DNA from: Onion yellows phytoplasma OY-M
GTDB taxonomy: Bacteria; Bacillota_I; Bacilli_A; Acholeplasmatales; Acholeplasmataceae
Assembly: GCA_000009845.1 (NCBI GenBank)
Contig: AP006628.2
Location: forward strand, 466,302-530,301
Direction: 5' to 3'
Length of the DNA stretch: 64,000 nt
Program-made: the position numbers and the translations under genes
Notes under the pieces: model-generated
The model's input: the letters and a program-made list of their open reading frames with translations, nothing else
Told to the model about the DNA's origin: nothing
The model's database searches: none
Part shown: positions 28,264 to 38,038 of the stretch, piece by piece
How the letters are laid out: every line of letters begins with the position of its first letter
How positions within the stretch are numbered: the stretch's first letter is position 1

Positions 28264-29556
28264 TTATTTAGCAACAACAGCTTTATTAATAACAAGTTCT
28301 AAGGCTTCACCCATCAAAAGAGAATGTTTTAGGTTTTTTTCAGGAAGGTTTTGTTTGATTTGATTAACTGGAACTTTGTAATGGTTACTTAAGTTTTGGT
28401 ATTTTTGTTCGATTTTTTCTTGGGAAATAGTTAGTTTTTCTTGGGCTGCAACTTGTTCCATAATAAGTTGATATTCGATGTTTTTTTGTGCTTGTTGGCT
28501 GAATTCTTTTTCCATTTTTTCATCATCAATACCTAAATATTGTTTGTATTGTTCCAAAGTTAAATTTTGTTGTTTTAATTGTGCTTCAAATTCTTTTTGG
28601 AGGCGGATTTGTTCTTGGGAAACAATTTCTTGAGGAATTTCTAATTCGGAATTTTTAACTAATTGTTCTATTACTTGTTTTTCAACGTTTTCTTTTTCTT
28701 TGTGTTTTTTTTGAGCTAAAAGAGTTTGTTTAGTGTTGTTTTTTAATTCTTCTACGGTTGAAGCATTGACAAGTTTAAGTGATTTTACCAAATTATCTGT
28801 TAGTTGAGGTATTTTTTTAGTTTTGATTTGGTGTAGAGTTACTTTAAAAACAGCTTTTTGATTAGCTAAACTTTTTTGGTGGTAATCGCTTGGAAAAGTG
28901 ATATTAATGTCTTTGGTTTGTCCTTGTTTCATCCCTAACATTTGGTCTTCAAAACCAGGTACAAATTGACCAGAGCCAATTTCTAAACTAAAATCTTTGG
29001 CAGTGCCACCTTCAAAAGGTTTGTCATCAACAAAGCCTTCAAAATCAAAAATAGCAATGTCTGTTAATTCCAAAAAGTCGTTTTGGGTTTTGGATTCCAA
29101 AGTTGTTTGTTTTTCTAATAAGGAATTTATTTTTTCTTCCACTTCATAATCTGTTACTTCAAGATCGTCTTTTGTAATTTCTAACCCTAAATATTTTTTT
29201 AAAGTAACTTTAGGTTTAACGATAAATTCCAGTCCGAAAGTAAAATTTTGATTATCTTTAAGTTTTTTTTCGTCTAAATCAATTACTTGAGGCATTCCCA
29301 TACTTTCGAAATCTTTTTTTTGTAGGACTTCTTGATATTTGGTTTGCACGATATTTTCTAATGCATCGGAGTATAAATTATCTTTACCGAAACGATTTTC
29401 AAAAATTTTTCTTGGAACGTGCCCTTTTCTAAAACCTTTAATTTCTACTTTTGGTTTAATTTTTTCATAAGCACTAGCCAGTTGGGTTTCTAATTCCTTT
29501 GAAGAAACTTCAAAAAAATATTGTACTTTTTGATCGTTGATTTTTTTAATTTCCAT
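28264..29556 (-). CDS. tig: trigger factor, ribosome-associated chaperone
   Basis: This 430-residue folding chaperone docks at the ribosomal exit tunnel. The N-terminal signature GFRKGHVPRKIF (41-52) is the ribosome-binding loop. A central FKBP-like prolyl isomerase domain (about 160-245, DIAIFDFEGFVDDKPFEGG) and a long helical, glutamine-rich C-terminal domain form the chaperone cradle. Length is typical. The upstream promoter candidate is about 450 bp away. lon follows directly. Confidence 0.95.
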   Translation of the reverse strand: MEIKKINDQKVQYFFEVSSKELETQLASAYEKIKPKVEIKGFRKGHVPRKIFENRFGKDNLYSDALENIVQTKYQEVLQKKDFESMGMPQVIDLDEKKLKDNQNFTFGLEFIVKPKVTLKKYLGLEITKDDLEVTDYEVEEKINSLLEKQTTLESKTQNDFLELTDIAIFDFEGFVDDKPFEGGTAKDFSLEIGSGQFVPGFEDQMLGMKQGQTKDINITFPSDYHQKSLANQKAVFKVTLHQIKTKKIPQLTDNLVKSLKLVNASTVEELKNNTKQTLLAQKKHKEKENVEKQVIEQLVKNSELEIPQEIVSQEQIRLQKEFEAQLKQQNLTLEQYKQYLGIDDEKMEKEFSQQAQKNIEYQLIMEQVAAQEKLTISQEKIEQKYQNLSNHYKVPVNQIKQNLPEKNLKHSLLMGEALELVINKAVVAK

Positions 29557-30226
29557 TTTTAATACCTTTTCCTTTTTTGGTTTGTTGGGGTTTGTTTTAT
29601 GTTTTGGGGTGTTATTTATTTTGATTATGAAGCATCAATAAAAACTAAAAAATATTGTTGTTGGGGGTTATTTGGTTTGATTGGTGCAAATAGTTGCAAA
29701 TAATTATGAGTTTTTTCATTTATATATTGATTATATAAGCAAATTCCAATTAAATTAGTGTTAATTGTTTTTTGGGGAAACAAGTTGGGTTTTTGCTTTT
29801 TTGTTTTACAATTTGGCAAATAATTTATAATTAAGTTTTTTTAACTAAATTAAAAGTTGTTTTTTGGGTTCGCGGGTTTATTTAGTTTAATTTTTTAGCT
29901 TTTTTTAATTCATTTAATCTTTTTTATAAATATTTTGTGGTAGAAAAATAATTGTCATTTATAAATTTTGTAATTGTGTAAATTACTTTTCTTTCCTACT
30001 ATTTATTATACCATAATAACTAAATATTTCTTGAAATTATTAGTAATTTTTGCTTTCTGAGTTGGTGTGAGTTTAAAAGTGGTTTTTGTTTTTGCCCATT
30101 TTGCAATTTTTTTTAAATATTAGTTTTTTAAATTGTTAAATTGATTTTAATTAGTCCAATGTTTGGGATGTAGTTAGTTGGGATTTATCTAAATTCAAAG
30201 TTTGATTGCATCTTTAAATTTTGGAT
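29557..30226. other. 670-bp spacer between uvrA and tig
   Basis: AT-rich with runs of G/T on the plus strand. It contains one extended -10 for the minus strand (30005-30013). A 64-codon minus-strand frame at 29625-29819 starts at TTG with no ribosome site and no protein-like composition, so I do not call it. Nothing else was recognised. It could encode a long tig leader. Confidence 0.5.
30005..30013 (-). promoter_or_regulatory. extended -10 promoter, probably for tig
   Basis: Minus strand TGGTATAAT about 450 bp upstream of tig. No clear -35. Confidence 0.4.
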
Positions 30227-33145
30227 TTATTTTTTTTCGTTAAGAATCTTTTTTAAATATTTACCAGTATAACTTTTTTCATTTTGGCTTACTTGTTCTG
30301 GGGTTCCTGTTGCAACTACATATCCGCCACAAGCTCCTCCTTCAGGACCTAAATCAATGATATAATCAGCATTTTTAATTACATCTAAATTATGTTCAAT
30401 TACAACAATAGTAGCTTTTTGATCTGTCATTTGATGAAGAACTTTAAGCAATTGTCTAACATCTTCTGAATGAAGTCCTGTGGTAGGTTCATCTAAAATA
30501 TACAAAGCACCTGGAATAACTTTTTTGTGTAGTTCGCTTGCTAATTTAACTCGTTGGGCTTCTCCTCCGGATAAAGTTGGCGAGGACTGTCCTAATTTAA
30601 TGTAGCCGAGCCCTACATTTTGTAAAATTTCTAATTGATGTTTAATTTTGGGATGATTTTGGAAAAATAAAACCCCTTCTTCAACACTCATAGCAAGAAT
30701 ATCTGCAATAGTTTTATCTTTGTATTTGATGCTTAAAGTTTCTTTTTGATAACGAGTTCCTTTACAAGCTTCGCACATAACATAGACATCTGGTAAAAAA
30801 TGCATAGATATTTTTTTAACTCCATCGCCACTACAAGCCTCACATCTACCGCCTTTAACGTTAAAAGAAAAACGCCCTTTTTGATAACCTTTCATTTGGG
30901 CTTCTTTAGTTTTGGAGTAAAGTTCTCTAATTTCATCAAAAACACCAGTATAAGTAAGGGGATTACTGCGAGGAGTTTTACCAATTGGGTCTTGTGAAAT
31001 TTCAACTATTTTTTTGACTTTGTTAAAATCGTTTACTAAATGACTAAAATCTTTTTGTTGAGTTTTGTTTTTTTTGCTGTATTTTTGTTGTAAACAATCA
31101 AGTAAAACATCATTTACTAAAGTAGATTTTCCCGAACCAGAAACGCCTGTAACTACAATTAATTGTTGCATAGGAAAGCAAACATCAATTGATTTAAGAT
31201 TATTTTTAGAAGCTTTGGTAACTAAAATATGATCTTTATTGCCTTTTCTTCTAGTTTTGGGAAATGTAATTTGGATTTTTTTAGATAAGTATTTTCCTGT
31301 AAGGCTGTTTTTGTTTTGCATTACTTCTTGGGGTGTGCCAAAAGCTTGTACTTTCCCTCCCAAAATGCCTGCTTGAGGACCAATATCAATTAAATAATCA
31401 GAGGCAAGCATTGTATCATGATCGTGTTCTACTACAATTAAAGAATTGCCTAAATCTCGCATTTTTTGAAGTGATTTAATTAAAAGATCGTTGTCTTTTT
31501 GGTGCAATCCAATGGAAGGTTCATCAAGGACATAAAGTACTCCTGAAAGTTGGGAGCCAATTTGAGTAGCAAGTCTAATTCTTTGTGCTTCTCCTCCCGA
31601 AAGAGTTGCTCCACTGCGCGATAAAGAAAGATATCCTAACCCAATTTCTTGTAAAAAAGTAAGACGATTAATAACTTCTTTGAGAGCTAAATTAATAATT
31701 TTTGTCTCTTCGTTGGACAATTCTAAATTTTGGAAAAAAGCAAGGGTTTGTTCAATTGATAAATCAGTTATTTCATAAATATTTTTATTATTAATTTTAA
31801 AAAGTAAAGCCCCTTGATTAAGTCTTTGTCCTTGGCATGTTTTGCATTTTTTTTCCATCATATAATTAAAAAGCCATTTTTTGAGCCATTCGCTGGTTGT
31901 TTCTTCAAAACGTCTTTTAAGCATAGAAGCTATACCTTCAAAAAAATCATATTTAGGAGTTTTGGTGGTGGTATTTTTGGAAAAACGAGAAAAACGCAAA
32001 GGAGGCGTTAAAGGAATTTGGTCAGGTGAACCATAAAGAATAATATTTAGTTTTTGGGGATCTATTTTTTTTAAAGGAACAGTCATATCAATTTGATAAT
32101 GATTGCATACAGCTTTTAATTCTTGTTCTTTGCTAGCAAAATTATTATATTCATTATTACTTTTAAAAATTAAAATTGCACCTTTATTTAATGGTTTTTC
32201 ATAATCTAGAATCATATCGCAATCAATTTCTGCTGTTTTTCCAATCCCTTTACAACTTTGGCAAGCTCCTAAAGGAGTATTAAATGAAAAAAGTCTTGAT
32301 TCGCGCAAGGGAATATCAAAATTAATGCCTTCTAAATGATAATTGCAATTTAGTTTTAATATTTGATGGTTTTTATTGTTGTTTTCATTCTTATTACTAT
32401 CATTACTATTTTTAATTTGATAATTCATAATAAAAACTTTTCCTTGAGCTAAATTTAGAGCTTGTTCTAAGGCTTCAAAAAGACGAGTTTGATTATCTGA
32501 ATTAACTTCAAAACGATCAATTACTACATAAATATTATGATATTGATTTTTTGATAAAGAAGGAATATCATCCATTAAATAAATAGTATCATTAATCATT
32601 ACTCTATTAAAACCATCTTTGGCAAGAGCTTCTAAGGTTTTTTGATGGGTACCTTTTTTTCTTTCAATTATAGGAGCAAGAATTAATATTAGTTGCTTGG
32701 AAAATATTTGATTAGTTTTAGTAATCATTTGTTCTTTGGTTTGTTTTTCTAAGACAATATTTTTTTCAGGATGAAAAGGAACTGCAATATTGGCATAAAT
32801 TAATCTTAAATAATCATATATTTCTGTAATAGTTCCCACAGTAGAACGAGGATTATTAGAAGTTGTTTTTTGGTCAATACTAATAGAAGGACTCAAACCT
32901 TCAATACTATCTACATCAGGTTTTTCAAAACTACCTAAAAATTGTCTAGCATAAGCACTTAATGATTCTACATACCTTCTTTTTCCTTCTTGATATAAAG
33001 TATCAAAAGCTAAAGAAGATTTGCCAGAACCTGATAATCCTGTTATAATAACTAATTTATTTTTGGGAATATCAATATTAATATTTTTTAAATTATTTTG
33101 ACGAGCTCCGCGAACTTTAATAAATTGATGTTTATTGGTTTTCAT
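30227..33145 (-). CDS. uvrA: UvrA, excision nuclease subunit A
   Basis: This 972-residue damage-sensing ABC ATPase loads UvrB. There are two ATPase modules: the first Walker A GLSGSGKSS (36-44) with signature LSGGEAQRIRLA, and the second GVSGSGKSTL (about 655) with LSGGEAQRVKLA. Zinc-finger cysteines are visible in CQSCKGIG, CKTCQGQRLNQG and the CEACSGDG...CEACKGTR pair that contacts DNA. It is complete and of normal length. With uvrB and uvrC it completes UvrABC in this window. Its own extended -10 promoter lies 75 bp upstream. Confidence 0.97.
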   Translation of the reverse strand: MKTNKHQFIKVRGARQNNLKNINIDIPKNKLVIITGLSGSGKSSLAFDTLYQEGKRRYVESLSAYARQFLGSFEKPDVDSIEGLSPSISIDQKTTSNNPRSTVGTITEIYDYLRLIYANIAVPFHPEKNIVLEKQTKEQMITKTNQIFSKQLILILAPIIERKKGTHQKTLEALAKDGFNRVMINDTIYLMDDIPSLSKNQYHNIYVVIDRFEVNSDNQTRLFEALEQALNLAQGKVFIMNYQIKNSNDSNKNENNNKNHQILKLNCNYHLEGINFDIPLRESRLFSFNTPLGACQSCKGIGKTAEIDCDMILDYEKPLNKGAILIFKSNNEYNNFASKEQELKAVCNHYQIDMTVPLKKIDPQKLNIILYGSPDQIPLTPPLRFSRFSKNTTTKTPKYDFFEGIASMLKRRFEETTSEWLKKWLFNYMMEKKCKTCQGQRLNQGALLFKINNKNIYEITDLSIEQTLAFFQNLELSNEETKIINLALKEVINRLTFLQEIGLGYLSLSRSGATLSGGEAQRIRLATQIGSQLSGVLYVLDEPSIGLHQKDNDLLIKSLQKMRDLGNSLIVVEHDHDTMLASDYLIDIGPQAGILGGKVQAFGTPQEVMQNKNSLTGKYLSKKIQITFPKTRRKGNKDHILVTKASKNNLKSIDVCFPMQQLIVVTGVSGSGKSTLVNDVLLDCLQQKYSKKNKTQQKDFSHLVNDFNKVKKIVEISQDPIGKTPRSNPLTYTGVFDEIRELYSKTKEAQMKGYQKGRFSFNVKGGRCEACSGDGVKKISMHFLPDVYVMCEACKGTRYQKETLSIKYKDKTIADILAMSVEEGVLFFQNHPKIKHQLEILQNVGLGYIKLGQSSPTLSGGEAQRVKLASELHKKVIPGALYILDEPTTGLHSEDVRQLLKVLHQMTDQKATIVVIEHNLDVIKNADYIIDLGPEGGACGGYVVATGTPEQVSQNEKSYTGKYLKKILNEKK

Positions 33146-33221
33146 TTTAATTCCTTTAATATATTCCTTTATATTTATATCGCATTATATATATTATTTA
33201 TAAATAATAATTTCTTTGTTA

Positions 33222-33230
33222 ATTATAACA
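33222..33230 (-). promoter_or_regulatory. extended -10 promoter for uvrA
   Basis: Minus strand TGTTATAAT, about 77 bp before ATG 33145. No recognisable -35. Confidence 0.5.
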
Positions 33231-33380
33231 AAAAAGATTAGCAAAAAGTAAGAAAAGATAAGAAAATGATATAAAAGATGAGAAAAATAATGGAAAATGA
33301 GCAAAAAACTTGCAAAAAAAAGAGTAAAATAAAGGTAAGGGAGTTTTTTATTCCCTGAAAACTAAAAGGAGAGTAAAGGA

Positions 33381-33861
33381 ATGTTTTTTTGGAATCCATT
33401 TATTAAAGATAAAAAAAGTAAATAAACCTGTAGTTGTAATTGCAATTTTATTTTTTGTTATTTGTTTTATATTCACATCAATCGAAGAGTTTCAAAAAAA
33501 CAAAACACAAAGTAAAAAAGTAGAAGAGTCAAATGAATAAGCAAAAAAATTAATAGGTAAAATAGATGATGAAATTGAACGCAATAATGAAATGATATCA
33601 GGCAGACCGAAAATGACAAAAAAACAACTTATGCTAGAACAAATTAATTCCCAACAAATATCATTAAAACTAACATTATCACAAATTAAAAAACCATTAA
33701 AAGATTCTGAAAATGATTTCGAAACTGCAATATCAAATTCAGACGGTAAAAAAGCAAAAGAAATAAAAGAACTTCAAGAAAGATTAATAAAAGAAGTTAA
33801 TGATATTTTAGAAGAATTGGAAAAACTTAGAGAAAAAGAGAAATTACTTAATTCAATATAA
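33381..33861 (+). pseudogene. broken membrane-anchored coiled-coil protein
   Basis: Ribosome site AAAGGAGAG and ATG 33381 start MFFWNPFIKDKK, then a frameshift at the A7 run 33411-33417. One A less restores VNKPVVVIAILFFVICFIF, a transmembrane anchor. The frame then meets TAA 33538-33540 and resumes as a coiled-coil region to TAA 33859 (the last 89 codons from ATG 33592 are open). Two lesions therefore break an ancestral protein of about 159 residues. The type matches PMU membrane-rod proteins. A downstream fragment might still be made from 33592, but no ribosome site is seen. Confidence 0.65.
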
Positions 33862-33890
33862 CTAATAAATTAAATAAAAAGGAATTGAAA

Positions 33891-34061
33891 ATGCATTTAC
33901 AACAAAAAAATAATAAAAATTTTATAATATTAACAGTAGCATTTACAGTATTAATGTTAGGATTAATTTTAGGTATTTGTTGGGTTTTAAAATCTAAACA
34001 AGAACCTGCCAAAGAAGACACAAGCAAAACAACTACAAGCACAACAGGAAGTAATAACTAA
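33891..34061 (+). CDS. 56-residue membrane protein (hypothetical)
   Basis: ATG 33891 follows the ribosome site AAAAAGGAATTG. The product is MHLQQKNNKNF, then one transmembrane helix (about 11-35, IILTVAFTVLMLGLILGICW), then a polar T/S/K-rich tail. It is a single-span membrane peptide with no known family. Its stop codon lies within the 31-bp IS-like repeat at 34057, so the gene end may have been reset by that element. Confidence 0.5.
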   Translation: MHLQQKNNKNFIILTVAFTVLMLGLILGICWVLKSKQEPAKEDTSKTTTSTTGSNN

Positions 34062-34087
34062 CTGTTTCATTTATTTAGACAACTTAA
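34057..34087 (+). repeat. 31-bp repeat, IS3-like left end (copy 2)
   Basis: Exact 31-bp copy of 10980-11010. It overlaps the stop codon of the preceding gene and lies directly before an ORF that lacks a ribosome site. Confidence 0.55.
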
Positions 34088-34112
34088 TTCTAAATTTGAA
34101 TTTGAATACTAT

Positions 34113-34466
34113 ATGGCAAATGCACCTTTAGATATTAAAAATAAAATGGATGACATAAAACAAGAAATCGAAAGAAAAGGAATTGAACCAACCCAAGAAG
34201 ACGGTTTAAACTTCGTGAAACACATAATGCAATCTTTTTTACTACCTAAACTAAAAAATAAATTATCACCAAAAGCATATAACGAATATAAACAACAGAT
34301 TGATGAAGCATTAGAACGCATTAAAGCTGCAACTTTTCAAAACCAACAATTACCAGAAATGATTAAAATAGATGATGGAATTAAACACAATAACGACTTA
34401 ATTAACAACATAGATAAAGATAAATCATTCATTGATAAAGGAAAAAATGAATCAGAAAATAACTAA
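34113..34466 (+). CDS. helical hypothetical protein, probably 5'-truncated
   Basis: This is a 117-residue helical, charged protein (MANAPLDIKNKMDDIKQEIE). No Shine-Dalgarno precedes ATG 34113. The frame is open back to 34062, through the IS-like repeat, so the original start may have been lost by insertion or recombination. The stop at 34464 is followed in the same frame, two codons later, by the next coiled-coil ORF, so the two may be halves of one gene split by a nonsense change. Family unknown. Confidence 0.4.
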   Translation: MANAPLDIKNKMDDIKQEIERKGIEPTQEDGLNFVKHIMQSFLLPKLKNKLSPKAYNEYKQQIDEALERIKAATFQNQQLPEMIKIDDGIKHNNDLINNIDKDKSFIDKGKNESENN

Positions 34467-34472
34467 ACAAGC

Positions 34473-34871
34473 TTGGACCGCAACAAAATTAATGAATTAA
34501 AAGAAATAAAAAAAGAGATTGAAGATTATCAAAGAAAAATTGAACAATTACAAAGAAAAATTGCTACTAAAGAAAAAGACCCCAAAATAGAACAATATCA
34601 AAAGGAATATTATGAACATATTAAAAATTTTAATTTATATCAGCAACAAATGAGGGGAATAACACCAGAAAAGGAATTACAAACTAAAATCGAAGCCGAG
34701 TTAGCTGCAAAACAAAAAGCAATTAAGGCAAAAAATAATCTAGAAACTGAAATTAAAAGAGACAAGATAAAATTAGATTATGCCTTAAAAGAACAACAAA
34801 ATCTTTATAATGTAATATACAAAGAATTATCTCCCAAAGGAAAAGAAGAATTAGACAAAAATACTAAATAA
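34473..34871 (+). CDS. coiled-coil protein fragment (hypothetical)
   Basis: This is a 132-residue K/E/Q-rich helical protein (INELKEIKKEIEDYQRKIEQ). It starts at TTG without a ribosome site and is in the same frame as the 117-residue ORF that ends nine bases upstream. It is most easily read as the C-terminal part of that gene. Low complexity prevents family assignment. A strong bidirectional terminator follows. Confidence 0.4.
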   Translation: MDRNKINELKEIKKEIEDYQRKIEQLQRKIATKEKDPKIEQYQKEYYEHIKNFNLYQQQMRGITPEKELQTKIEAELAAKQKAIKAKNNLETEIKRDKIKLDYALKEQQNLYNVIYKELSPKGKEELDKNTK

Positions 34872-34905
34872 CAATTGATTAACTAAACAATCCATATATA
34901 AAGAT

Positions 34906-34938
34906 AAAAACTATTTTCATTAAGAAAATAGTTTTTTT
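34906..34938. terminator. bidirectional terminator
   Basis: Stem AAAAACTATTTTC/GAAAATAGTTTTT with loop ATTAA and T runs both ways, between the coiled-coil ORF and the minus-strand K/N-rich gene. Confidence 0.8.
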
Positions 34939-34960
34939 TATATCTTAGATTAAATTTTAA

Positions 34961-35212
34961 TTATTTCTTTATTTGTTCCCAAACAGTAGCAGATATATAA
35001 TATAAAGGAATTGAACACAAACAAACAACAACACCCCAAGATAATAAATTAGAAAAACTAAAGTTAAAACCTTTTTTATTTGATTTAATATTTTTATTAT
35101 CTTTGGTTAATTTCGTTTTATTATTATATTTCTTACTTTGTTTTAAATCATTATTGTTTTGTTTTTTCTTTTTCTTATTATCATTATTCTTATTATTTTT
35201 ATTTGTTTTCAT
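34961..35212 (-). CDS. K/N-rich protein with C-terminal membrane segment (hypothetical)
   Basis: This is an 83-residue protein. Residues 1-48 are almost entirely K, N, D, T and S (disordered, strongly basic). About 50-75 is a transmembrane helix (FSNLLSWGVVVCLCSIPLYY), and it ends in WEQIKK. It could be tail-anchored with a basic cytoplasmic arm. The ATG context is weak (AGGGTA immediately upstream, AAGGAAAG further). No homology recognised. Confidence 0.45.
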   Translation of the reverse strand: MKTNKNNKNNDNKKKKKQNNNDLKQSKKYNNKTKLTKDNKNIKSNKKGFNFSFSNLLSWGVVVCLCSIPLYYISATVWEQIKK

Positions 35213-35361
35213 TACCCTATTTTCTTTCCTTAATATATGTCATTATAATTTATAATCAAGTCAAAGACTTACTTATATTTTAACTGGAAATAAGTTTTTT
35301 TCAACAATTTATTGCAACAAAATTAATTTATTACTAAAATACTTCCAAATTACCAAAATAC

Positions 35362-35370
35362 TGGTATAAT
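35362..35370 (+). promoter_or_regulatory. extended -10 promoter for the DEAD-box gene
   Basis: TGGTATAAT, 27 bp before the TTG start; the AAGGAGG ribosome site follows. No -35. Confidence 0.55.
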
Positions 35371-35396
35371 ATATATGATTTAAGGAGGTTTTTAAC

Positions 35397-36470
35397 TTGC
35401 AAAACTATATTCAAAAAAAAATATTACAACTTCAATTCCAAACTTTAACTCCCATCCAAAAAGAAGTCTTTTCACAATTTGAAAAACCAGGTAATCTAGT
35501 AGGAATTGCTCCTACAGGAACAGGCAAAACCCATGCTTATCTTTTACCGATATTAAGTAAAATTGATTTCCAAAAACCATTTACTCAAGCAATTATTTTA
35601 GTCCCTACCAATGATTTAGTATTTCAAGTATGGGAAATGTTTAAACAAATTGAAAAAACTAATTTTACCAAAATTCTTTACGGAGGAATGGATAAACAAA
35701 AAGCAATTGCTACTTTTGAAAAAAAACAACCTCCATTAATTATTGCAACTCCCGATAAGTTATTAGAATACGCGTTTAAACTAAAAAAAATTAACTTAAA
35801 ATATGTATCTTATTTAGTCCTTGATGAAGCTGATATGATGTTTGATGAGGTATTTTTAACTTCCCTAGACCCTTTAATTAATCATCTTAAAGCCAAAATT
35901 TTATTATTTTCAGCTACCATTACCGAACAATTAAAACCTTTTATTAATCGTTATTTTGGTAAATCTACTTTTATTGATGTTTATAAACAAAGTAATCTTA
36001 ATCGTACTTTTTATGTATTAGAAACAACTACAAGCAGAATGCAGACCTTAATTCATCTTACCAAAGTCCTTAATCCTTATTTAGCACTCGTATTTGTCAA
36101 TGAAAAAAAAGAACAAGAATTAGTATTTCAAACTTTACAAAATGACAGTCTCAAATTGCTTAATTACAACTCTGCTTTATCAGTTAAACAAAGAAAACAA
36201 AGCCTTAAAGCTATCCATAAATTAAAATATCAGTACGTAATTGCATCAGATCTTGCAGCTAGAGGAATTGATTTTGATGCTTCTTGTGTTATTCACTACA
36301 ACTTACCTTCACACCTTGAATTTTTTTTCCACAGAAGTGGTAGAACATCAAGAATGGGCAAAAAAGGTGAAATCATTGTTTTGTACGACCCCCAAGACAT
36401 TAAACAAAAAGACAAAATTAATAAGATTAATTCAATTAGGAATTACTTTTCATCAAGCCTCTTTAAATAA
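35397..36470 (+). CDS. deaD: DEAD-box RNA helicase core
   Basis: This ATP-dependent RNA helicase probably helps ribosome assembly or RNA decay. TTG 35397 follows a perfect AAGGAGG. Both RecA domains are complete in 357 residues: Q motif FQTLTPIQ, APTGTGKT (38-45), DEAD (143-146), SAT (172-174), SDLAARGIDF and HRSGRTSR (312-319). The frame then ends early (36468-36470). The basic C-terminal tail expected for the family is found in the +1 frame (next entry). The core may still be active. Which DEAD-box subfamily it belongs to is unsure. Confidence 0.88.
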   Translation: MQNYIQKKILQLQFQTLTPIQKEVFSQFEKPGNLVGIAPTGTGKTHAYLLPILSKIDFQKPFTQAIILVPTNDLVFQVWEMFKQIEKTNFTKILYGGMDKQKAIATFEKKQPPLIIATPDKLLEYAFKLKKINLKYVSYLVLDEADMMFDEVFLTSLDPLINHLKAKILLFSATITEQLKPFINRYFGKSTFIDVYKQSNLNRTFYVLETTTSRMQTLIHLTKVLNPYLALVFVNEKKEQELVFQTLQNDSLKLLNYNSALSVKQRKQSLKAIHKLKYQYVIASDLAARGIDFDASCVIHYNLPSHLEFFFHRSGRTSRMGKKGEIIVLYDPQDIKQKDKINKINSIRNYFSSSLFK

Positions 36471-36900
36471 AGATGGTTTTATAAGAAATCAAAATTACAA
36501 AACTATTACAACTACCAAAACTGATAAGCCAAATAAAAACAATAAAAATACCAAAAACATTCAAAAAAATCAAAACAATCAAACTAACCAAAAAAACAAT
36601 TACAACCAATCTAGCCAATCTAACCAAAAACAATTTTTCAAACAAAACAAATTTACCAAAGAATCCAAACTTCCTAAAAAAGAAAATAATAAAGATTATA
36701 CTTTGGAAACACCAAATAAAACTCAAAACACAGTCCAAGAAACAAACAACAACAAAAAAACTAAAAGCAAACAAGTAAAACCCCATTATAAGAAAAAGAA
36801 CCAAAAAGAAAACCAATCCCCCAAAAGCAAAAGTACTTTTTTGCAAGCAAAATTCAAACCAAAAGCCAAATACAAATCACAAAAACCATCAAAAAAATAA
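36424..36900 (+). pseudogene. deaD: out-of-frame C-terminal tail of the DEAD-box helicase
   Basis: In the +1 frame the sequence continues the helicase (KLIQLGITFHQASLNKDGFI) and then gives about 130 residues extremely rich in N, K, Q, T and S, a typical RNA-binding tail, to TAA 36898. Dropping one base near 36423 restores one protein of about 500 residues. The open frame from ATG 36241 is only a shadow of the core in its first part. Lesion or sequence error; unlike the others it is not in a long homopolymer. Confidence 0.7.
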
Positions 36901-36992
36901 ATTAACGAATTACAAAACTAATTATCAAGAAAAAACTAAACTAATTTATAACTAATAAATCAAAAAAACAAACCAATAAAGGAGCTTTTATC

Positions 36993-37871
36993 ATGTTATT
37001 TTTGGGAAGCCATGTTGCTATGAAAAAACCACATAATTTTCAAGGAGCCATCCAAACTGCCATTTCTTATGGTGCTAATGCTTTGATGGTTTATAGCGGT
37101 GCTCCACAAAATACGATAAGAACCAAAACCGAAGAATTAAAAATTAAACAAGCCTTAGAAATTGTCCAAAACAACAATTTATCTTTAAATAATTTGGTAG
37201 GGCACGCTCCTTATATTATCAATCTTGCTAATCCCGACGAGACTAAAAGGGCTTTTGCAATTGATTTTTTATCCCAAGAATTAGAACGTTTTGCAGCAAT
37301 GAAAATTAATAAAATGGTTTTACATCCAGGAAACTATCTCAAAACAAACCCCCAAGAAGGAATTAGTTTAATTGCTCAAAGCCTTGATTTAATTTTTGAA
37401 AAAACTAAACATTTAAAAACCCAAGTTGCCTTAGAAACTATGGCAGGCAAGGGAACTGAAATTGGGAAAAACCTAGAAGAATTGCAACAAATAAGAACCC
37501 AAGTTAAAAACAACACAAGAGTTTCTTTTTGTCTTGATACTTGTCATCTTTTTGATGCTGGCTATGATTTAAAAGAAAACTTAGAAGAAATTATCCAAAA
37601 GATAGATTCCATTTTAGGATTTCAAAATATCTCTGTAATTCATATTAACGACTCTAAAAACGAATGTAATAGTCACAAAGACCGCCATGAAAACATCGGT
37701 TTTGGCAAAATCGGTTTTGAAACTTTACTCAAAATTATCTATCATCGTGCTTTTGCTTGTATCCCTAAAATTTTAGAAACTCCCTATATCAATGACAAAG
37801 CACCTTATAAACGCGAAATTGAAATGATTAAAGCCAAAGCTTTTAACCCCGAATTAAAAAAATTATTTTAA
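36993..37871 (+). CDS. nfo: endonuclease IV (AP endonuclease)
   Basis: This 292-residue TIM-barrel nuclease cuts DNA at abasic sites in base excision repair. All nine zinc ligands are visible: His71, His111, Glu148, Asp182, His185, His217, Asp230, His232 and Glu262, in the usual family contexts ([34 protein letters not shown]). Length matches the family. The ribosome site AAAGGAGC precedes ATG. It is a single-gene unit between the helicase and argS. Confidence 0.96.
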
Positions 37872-38038
37872 AAAACAAACTAATCATTAAAACAAGTTTG
37901 AAAAAATCCAAAATCACTTATAATTAATATTGGTGTTTATTGTTTATTAAAATATTTTCTAAAACTATTTTAGACTTTTAATATAGCATTTTAATAATGT
38001 TGAACATCGAAAAATACAATTATTAGTGAGGTTTTAAA

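Noticed and set aside
29625..29819. 64-codon minus-strand frame upstream of tig
   Set aside because: TTG start with no Shine-Dalgarno, no recognisable domain, located in a probable leader.
36241..36460. N-terminal part of the 219-codon frame inside the helicase gene
   Set aside because: Out-of-frame shadow of the helicase core; only the portion after about 36424 is protein-like and is reported as the displaced tail.
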